From NCBI GenBank assembly GCA_021297795.1, contig JAJTGL010000002.1, positions 46,431 through 110,430 of the forward strand: DNA of 64,000 nt, in the 5' to 3' direction. The stretch comes from Planctomycetaceae bacterium. Its GTDB lineage: Bacteria; Planctomycetota; Phycisphaerae; Phycisphaerales; SM1A02. Below, one piece after another: positions 59,572-64,000 of this stretch (position 1 is its first letter; every line of letters starts with the position of its first letter). The translations under genes and the position numbers were made by a program. The notes beneath the pieces are model-generated. The model was not told the origin of the DNA and ran no database searches. It saw nothing but the letters and a program-made list of their open reading frames with translations.

Positions 59572-60408
59572 TCAGCCCAGATCGCTCGTACCGGACGCGG
59601 TCACGACAGGGATGACCGGCCGACCGGCGAGCGCGGCGCGCTGCATCGCGAGCCATGCATCGCGCGGTTGAAGAAAGCGCCCGATCCGCACGCCGTCGAG
59701 GAGCAGGGGGACGAGCATCGGCAGCCCCGGCAGCAGCTCGTCCGTGATCGGCGCGAGCGTGTCGGCGGTGAACCGACCGCGTTCGTCGAGGCCGCGATAC
59801 ACCTGCAGCGGTTCGGTGTGGACGACGTGCGCAAGTCCCGATGGGAGCGAGCCGTCCGCGCCGAAGGGTGCCGCGCGGCCGCACCACCAGGCGATCGGTT
59901 CGCCGGGCATCGCGATCGAGCCGGGCGGCATCGCGGCGAGCGTGCCGCGGTGGGTGCTCTGGTCGGATTCGGCGTAGCCGAGCGCGAGGTCGCGCGTGCC
60001 GTTCGCGGGCGGGTTCGCGTCGAACTCCGGCACCTCGAAGGGCTCCGGGCCGACCACGACGAGGGCCTCGAGCCCCGCGTAGATCGCGCGTCGGAGCGCG
60101 TGCTCGGCGGCCTCGCAGGCGTCGAGCAGCTCGACCGGCCACTCCTCGCCGCGCCAGAGCCGGTCGAGTTCGCCCGCGGCCCTGCGGATCGACACCTCGG
60201 CGAGCGCGCGCGCGTGGGGTCGGTCGATCTCGGGCACCTGCGTGAGTTCGCCGAGTGCGGCGGTCGTGGCCTCGATCGCGATGAGGTGCGCGATCGAGTC
60301 GCGCAGGCGGGTTTCCGTGACCGGAATGGCGCGGCTCGCGCGGGCGAGTTCGGTCCAGCGCGCGACCAGCGCGATCCACGCGATCGGCTCGAGCGGAGGC
60401 TGGCTCAC
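59572..60408 (-). CDS. Unknown protein in the lpxA-like/metallo-hydrolase operon
   Basis: The start is GTG 60408, overlapping the stop of the metallo-hydrolase as GTGA (60405-60408), so co-translation is likely. The protein has 278 residues. An N-terminal helical part (IAWIALVARWTELARASRAI, RDSIAHLIAIEATTAALGEL) precedes an alpha/beta part (RRAIYAGLEALVVVGPEPFE, LLPGLPMLVPLLLDGVRIGR). No signal peptide or membrane helix is seen, and no family is recognised. It ends 57 bases before purF. Confidence 0.7.
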   Translation of the reverse strand: MSQPPLEPIAWIALVARWTELARASRAIPVTETRLRDSIAHLIAIEATTAALGELTQVPEIDRPHARALAEVSIRRAAGELDRLWRGEEWPVELLDACEAAEHALRRAIYAGLEALVVVGPEPFEVPEFDANPPANGTRDLALGYAESDQSTHRGTLAAMPPGSIAMPGEPIAWWCGRAAPFGADGSLPSGLAHVVHTEPLQVYRGLDERGRFTADTLAPITDELLPGLPMLVPLLLDGVRIGRFLQPRDAWLAMQRAALAGRPVIPVVTASGTSDLG

Positions 60409-61274
60409 GCGCGTGCTCCTCCCCGCATGCGGATCGGCGCGATCGGTGCGCGCGGTTCCGCGATCGAGAGTCGCGCGGCGAGCGAGGGAAGTTCCTGCTC
60501 CCACAGCCGTCGCACGAGCGCGGGATGGTTGCAGTCGCGCGAGAGGTGGAGAAGGACGACGTGCGCAGGCTCGTCGGGCCACGCGATCGTGCGCACGGCC
60601 TCCACGCACTGGCCGTTGGAGAGGTGGCCCTTGCCTCCCATGATGCGGTCCTTCAGGACGCGCGGGCGTCCCGAGGCCTCCTGCATCTCCGGGTCGTAGT
60701 TCGACTCGATCGCGAGGATGTCGACGCCGCGCAGGGCGTCGAGCAGCGGCTCGTTCGCGCGTCCGATGTCGGTGGCGAAACCGAGGTCGCCGGCGGGCGT
60801 CTCGATGCGGAACGCCACCGTGCCCGCGTCATCATGCGGGTTCTCGCAGGGATGGACGCGCAGCGGCCCGAGTTCGAAGGCGGCGCCGCTCGGATCGAAC
60901 GGCTCCAGCGCGACGTCGGGGTATCCGCGCGCGAGCGCGTGACGCACATGGCGCGTCGAGCAGCGCATGCGGAGGCCCGTCTCCATCGCGATGCGGGCCC
61001 ACCCCGACTGGGCGTGGTCGTTGTCGAAGTGGGTGAAGAGGATCTCGTTCGTCTCGGCGAGGTCGAACCCGAGGAGCGCGAGCTGGCCGCGCACCATGCG
61101 CGGAGAGAGGCCCGCATCGATGAGGATCTGTCGCCGCGATCCGGGCGTGGTGACGCGAAGGATCGAGGCGTTTCCCGACGAACTCGACCCGAGCACGATG
61201 AACTCGAGGAGCGCGTCGACGCTGCGCTCGCGCGGAATCGAGGAAAACAGTGGGCCGAGCGCGGCGGGCAGCAT
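60405..61274 (-). CDS. MBL-fold metallo-hydrolase (YycJ/WalJ-like, altered metal motif)
   Basis: From ATG 61274 the protein has 289 residues. The core is LLEFIVLGSSSSGNASILRV, RQILIDAGLSPRMVRGQLAL, EILFTHFDNDHAQSGWARI and GDLGFATDIGRANEPLLDAL, with a late LLHLSRDCNHPALV. This is the beta-lactamase fold with YycJ-type order. The first metal motif reads H-F-D-N-D-H where the family has HxHxDH, so the second His is Asp. The family are mostly nucleases or phosphodiesterases. It starts 5 bases after the stop of the LpxA-like gene. Confidence 0.8.
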   Translation of the reverse strand: MLPAALGPLFSSIPRERSVDALLEFIVLGSSSSGNASILRVTTPGSRRQILIDAGLSPRMVRGQLALLGFDLAETNEILFTHFDNDHAQSGWARIAMETGLRMRCSTRHVRHALARGYPDVALEPFDPSGAAFELGPLRVHPCENPHDDAGTVAFRIETPAGDLGFATDIGRANEPLLDALRGVDILAIESNYDPEMQEASGRPRVLKDRIMGGKGHLSNGQCVEAVRTIAWPDEPAHVVLLHLSRDCNHPALVRRLWEQELPSLAARLSIAEPRAPIAPIRMRGGARA

Positions 61275-61278
61275 GGCG

Positions 61279-62118
61279 CTACTCGTCCGACGCGGCGGTC
61301 GCGAGCGCACCCGCGGTGGAGCGGGCGCTCGTGATGCGGCCATGCCGCGTGGCGATGCCGCGCCTCGAGGCCTTGATGAACGCGAGGAACTCGTCCGCGA
61401 TCGGATGGCCGGCGAACTCTGCCACGCGCGCCACGCGTGCCGAGTGGATCTCGCGGCTCCGGACGAGGATGCCGTAGATGCTCCGCACCATCTCGATGTC
61501 GGACTGAGGGATGCCGGCGCGGCGCATGCCGATGCGGTTGTAGCCGCCGATGTAGTTGAACGCGGATGCGGTGAAGAAGGGGCAGACATCCTTCGTCATG
61601 CCGACGACGCCCCCGATCATCGCGCCGCGACCGACACGGCAGAACTGATGGACTCCCGACCCGCCGCCGGTCACCACGCGGTCGCCGATCTCGGCATGGC
61701 CCGCGAGGAGCGTCGCGTTCGCGAACGTACAGTCGTTGCCGACCTGCACGTCGTGGGCGGCGTGCGCGCAGGCCATGAAGTAGTTGCGGTCGCCGATGCG
61801 GGTCGGCCGGTCGTCGCGCGTGGCGCGGTGGACCGTCGCGTGCTCGCGGAAGACGTTGCCGTCGCCGACGATCGTTCCCGAGCCCTCCTTCGTGCGCGCG
61901 AAGCCCTTGTCCTGCGGCGCGAAGCCGAGCGCGGCGCCGGGATAGAGCGTGTTGCCCGCGCCAAGCGACAGCGGCCCCTCGAGGTGCACGCCCTGGACGA
62001 GCACGGTGCCGGCGCCGATCGAGATGCGACCGCGGAGGACACAGAGCGGACCGATCTCGACGTCGTCGGCGAGCTGGATGTCGCCGTCGAGGATCGCGGT
62101 GGGGTGGATCTTGGGCAC
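61279..62118 (-). CDS. Second LpxA-like acyltransferase
   Basis: The start is GTG 62118 (reading VPKIHPTAILDGDIQLADDV); the frame continues upstream, but antisense to lipB. The protein has 279 residues. Hexapeptide repeats run to about 185: IGPLCVLRGRISIGAGTVLV, MACAHAAHDVQVGNDCTFAN with the catalytic His, and HQFCRVGRGAMIGGVVGMTK. The C-terminal helical part is RRAGIPQSDIEMVRSIYGIL. It keeps LpxA features (G-x-HQF-x-G, SAFNYIGGYNRIGMRR), so it may also acylate a UDP-sugar, or serve a variant lipid A. It heads the operon with the metallo-hydrolase and is divergent from lipB by 45 bases. Confidence 0.82.
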   Translation of the reverse strand: MPKIHPTAILDGDIQLADDVEIGPLCVLRGRISIGAGTVLVQGVHLEGPLSLGAGNTLYPGAALGFAPQDKGFARTKEGSGTIVGDGNVFREHATVHRATRDDRPTRIGDRNYFMACAHAAHDVQVGNDCTFANATLLAGHAEIGDRVVTGGGSGVHQFCRVGRGAMIGGVVGMTKDVCPFFTASAFNYIGGYNRIGMRRAGIPQSDIEMVRSIYGILVRSREIHSARVARVAEFAGHPIADEFLAFIKASRRGIATRHGRITSARSTAGALATAASDE

Positions 62119-62163
62119 GGGGCGATTGTACGGAATGCGTCCTGCGGCGTACGCTCCGCGGCG

Positions 62164-62952
62164 GTGGAAACGCTCGTCGCCAACCCCTACGTCGAGGTCG
62201 TCGATCTCGGCCGCATCGCCTACGGTGATGCGCTTGCGGTCCAGCGCGCGGCGCACGAGCGCGTCGTGGCGGGCCGCGCGAGAGGTGTGCCGATGCGCGT
62301 CTTCCTCCTCGAGCATGCGCCGGCGGTGGTGACGGTGACCCGTCGGCCCGAAGCCGCGTCCCACGTGCTCGCCGACGACGCGCTGCTCGCCCGGCACGGG
62401 ATCGAGCGCGTCGAGACGGATCGCGGCGGAGACGTGACCTACCACGGTCCCGGGCAACTCGTCGCCTATCCGATCGTCGACATCGAGCGGCTTGGTCTGC
62501 GGGTGCACCCCTACGTCCGGTTTCTCGAGCAGTGCGTGATCGACGTGCTGGCCGAGCACGGCCTCGTCGGATTCCGCGATCCCTCGGCCACCGGCGTGTG
62601 GGTCGGCGGGGGCGTGCCGGAACGGAAGATCGCGGCGATCGGCGTGCGACTCTCGCGCTTCGTCTCGCTGCATGGGCTGGCGCTCAACGTCGATCCAGAC
62701 CTCTCGCACTTCGGCCTGATCGTCCCGTGCGGACTCACGCGCCCCGTGACGAGCATGCGCGCCGAGCTCGGCGCGCGCACGCCCGACCTTGCGGCGGTCA
62801 AGCGTTCCGCCGCGGCGTGGTTCGCGCGCGAGATCGCGCGGCACGCCGAGGATTCCTCGCTCCGCGTCGAGGAGTCCCCGCTCCGCGTCGAGGAGTCCCC
62901 GCGCGCGGAAGGGTCCCCGACCGACGCGTCCGGTGACGCGGTTGCGGGTTGA
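62164..62952 (+). CDS. lipB: Octanoyltransferase LipB
   Basis: The start is GTG 62164 (VETLVANPYVEVVDLGRIAY), giving 262 residues. LipB motifs are DRGGDVTYHGPGQLVAYPIV, GVWVGGGVPERKIAAIGVRL with the Lys, RFVSLHGLALNVDPDLSHFG and IVPCGLTRPVTSM with the catalytic Cys. It moves octanoyl from ACP to the lipoyl domains of 2-oxo-acid dehydrogenases and GcvH. The last 45 residues are extra: Ala/Glu-rich, with two 21-bp copies at 62854-62895 (SSLRVEE, SPLRVEE). The long upstream frame runs antisense to the lpxA-like gene and is rejected. Confidence 0.92.
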   Translation: METLVANPYVEVVDLGRIAYGDALAVQRAAHERVVAGRARGVPMRVFLLEHAPAVVTVTRRPEAASHVLADDALLARHGIERVETDRGGDVTYHGPGQLVAYPIVDIERLGLRVHPYVRFLEQCVIDVLAEHGLVGFRDPSATGVWVGGGVPERKIAAIGVRLSRFVSLHGLALNVDPDLSHFGLIVPCGLTRPVTSMRAELGARTPDLAAVKRSAAAWFAREIARHAEDSSLRVEESPLRVEESPRAEGSPTDASGDAVAG

Positions 62953-62965
62953 GTACACTCGCGGC

Positions 62966-63721
62966 ATGAAGCGTCTGCACTCGATCGCCCTCGGCCTCTC
63001 CGTCCTCTGCTCCGCGAGCGCTCTGCTCGTCTCGCTCTCGGTCGCGCGTGGCGAGCGGCACGATTCCGCTGCATTCGCCGCGTATCCCATGCACCCCGCC
63101 TGGGCGCCCTCGAGCGACCTCGGCCCGGCCGACGGGCTGCTCCTCGCGACGGAGGCGGGAAAGGATCCGATGCGTGTCCACGCGAAGGACGGCCGCATCG
63201 CGTGGGGCGACCGCTCGACCAACCGCGTCTGGAGCGTGGCGTCGGTCGACATCGACCGGGTGATGAAGAAGATCTTCGACGGCGCGAGCTATGTCGAGAA
63301 GCGCCGCGAGGCGCAGGAGAGCGCGAAGACCGAGGAGGCCGAGTTCAACAAGCGCGCCGAGGATCTTCGTGCCAAGTACCAGCCGGCCGAGGGCAGTGCG
63401 CCGCCGCCGGAGGCGCAGCGCGAGATGGCGATGCTGCAGCAGGAGTACAACAAGTGGCTCGAGGGCATGCGCGCGCGCGACGAGAAGATCGCGGCGGAGC
63501 AGTTCGAGCAGGCGTACCGCGAGCTCGTCGCGGCGGTCGAGGCCGTCTCCGAGAAGGAGTCGATCGACCTCGTCTTCCGCTTCTACCCGACCAGCGAGCC
63601 CTTCAAGGCGAACCGCGCGGGCGAGGCCCTCGCGCAGATCCAGGCGCGCACGTTCCTCAAGTACCCGGCCGCGATCGACATCACGCCCGACGTCATGAAG
63701 GTGCTGAACCTCAGCGAGTGA
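62966..63721 (+). CDS. OmpH/Skp family periplasmic chaperone (copy 3)
   Basis: From ATG 62966 the protein has 251 residues. A signal peptide (SIALGLSVLCSASALLVSLS) is followed by a linker. VWSVASVDIDRVMKKIFDGA then starts the Skp core, with coiled-coil helices (KRREAQESAKTEEAEFNKRA, MAMLQQEYNKWLEGMRARDE) and the closing strand ESIDLVFRFYPTSEP. It is unlinked to the bamA cluster, which already has two copies. It starts 13 bases after lipB and may be read from the same transcript. Confidence 0.82.
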   Translation: MKRLHSIALGLSVLCSASALLVSLSVARGERHDSAAFAAYPMHPAWAPSSDLGPADGLLLATEAGKDPMRVHAKDGRIAWGDRSTNRVWSVASVDIDRVMKKIFDGASYVEKRREAQESAKTEEAEFNKRAEDLRAKYQPAEGSAPPPEAQREMAMLQQEYNKWLEGMRARDEKIAAEQFEQAYRELVAAVEAVSEKESIDLVFRFYPTSEPFKANRAGEALAQIQARTFLKYPAAIDITPDVMKVLNLSE

Positions 63722-63722
63722 T

Positions 63723-63748
63723 CGCGGCCGCCGATTTCATCGGCCGCG
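63723..63748 (+). terminator. Hairpin after the third ompH gene
   Basis: Arms CGCGGCCG (63723-63730) and CGGCCGCG (63741-63748) are perfect 8-bp complements around CCGATTTCAT, one base after the TGA. No U-tract follows. It may be a terminator or part of the repeat that starts next. Confidence 0.55.
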
Positions 63749-63751
63749 CGA

Positions 63752-64000
63752 AGCGGGTCGCGAGCGCTCGTCCTGAAGGCGGTCGCCGCTGCGGCGGCTC
63801 CCTCCGGCGCCATGCACGCCAAAGCGAGCAAGTTGCGAAGCAGGTTGCGAGCGCTCAAATCACGTTCGGGCCCCTGAAGCGCGCGAGGCGTCGCTTCAGC
63901 AGCCCCCTCCGGCGCCATGCACGCCAAAGCGAGCAAGTTGCGAAGCAGGTTGCGAGCGCTCAAATCACGTTCGGGCCCCTGAAGCGCGCGAGGCGTCGCT
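63752..64000 (-). repeat. Inverted copies of the gcvT-type repeat, 105-bp units (cut by window edge)
   Basis: Two 105-base units begin at 63801 and 63906 (CCTCCGGCGCCATGCACGCC), the second cut by the window. Each holds GCGAGCAAGTTGCGAAGCAG and GTTGCGAGCGCTCAAATCAC, which is the exact reverse complement of the core in the 47140 array. A shorter variant (GAAGCGGGTCGCGAGCGCTC) lies at 63752. Orientation is opposite to the ompH gene at left. Confidence 0.92.

Overview
The window is GC-rich DNA with dense coding on both strands, and it most resembles a Gram-negative member of the Planctomycetes, probably class Phycisphaerae. The evidence is indirect. Four secreted proteins end in dockerin-like DxDGDG...DLxxLLxxWG repeats. 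One secreted protein has a VPAPGALALLG...RRRR (PEP-CTERM-type) tail. A complete outer-membrane and lipid A block includes an LpxC-FabZ fusion. PurF and AMP nucleosidase are of the type common in Bacteroidetes. Long antisense open frames are everywhere and are composition artefacts. No replication gene, rRNA or intact mobile element was seen.

Layout. 0-12.3 kb: a sulfotransferase-like fragment, CutC, a GH29 fucosidase, HutD, a small helix-hairpin-helix protein, AMP nucleosidase, a poly-Gly EF-hand protein, a GT2 and a GT41 (O-GlcNAc-transferase-like) glycosyltransferase, a CotH-like kinase, cyclophilin, CvfB and OsmC. 12.5-22.3 kb: an export island of six large secreted proteins, four with dockerin-like tails and one PEP-CTERM protein. 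22.5-31.4 kb: a flippase, ThiD, SelO, an orphan D12 DNA adenine methyltransferase, a secreted beta-propeller and a Tat-type lipase-like hydrolase. 31.7-32.7 kb: a decayed stretch with a cut-off TPR gene and an IS3 orfA stub, then initiator tRNA. 32.9-36.5 kb: EttA and an M24 peptidase.

36.6-45.9 kb is one leftward envelope cluster: bamA, two Skp/OmpH genes, lpxD, lpxC-fabZ, lpxA and two unknown conserved genes. Several junctions overlap, which suggests co-translation. 46-54.6 kb holds gcvT, the main sigma factor, an M28 peptidase, unknown proteins and large intergenic repeat arrays. 54.6-63.7 kb holds a SurA/PpiD-like protein, rpsD, purF and a leftward trio (second LpxA-like protein, metallo-hydrolase, unknown), divergent from lipB and a third Skp/OmpH gene.

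The most unusual local structures are four. The first is three tandem 17-bp copies of the methyltransferase start region, which make two six-codon mini-ORFs, each ending in ATGA over the next start codon. The second is six tandem 20-bp copies of the last codons plus stop codon of a secreted-protein gene. The third is a repeat family sitting on gene 3' ends at three loci. The fourth is a set of GAA/TTC-triloop hairpins in intergenic DNA. All calls come from reading the sequence; no database search was run.
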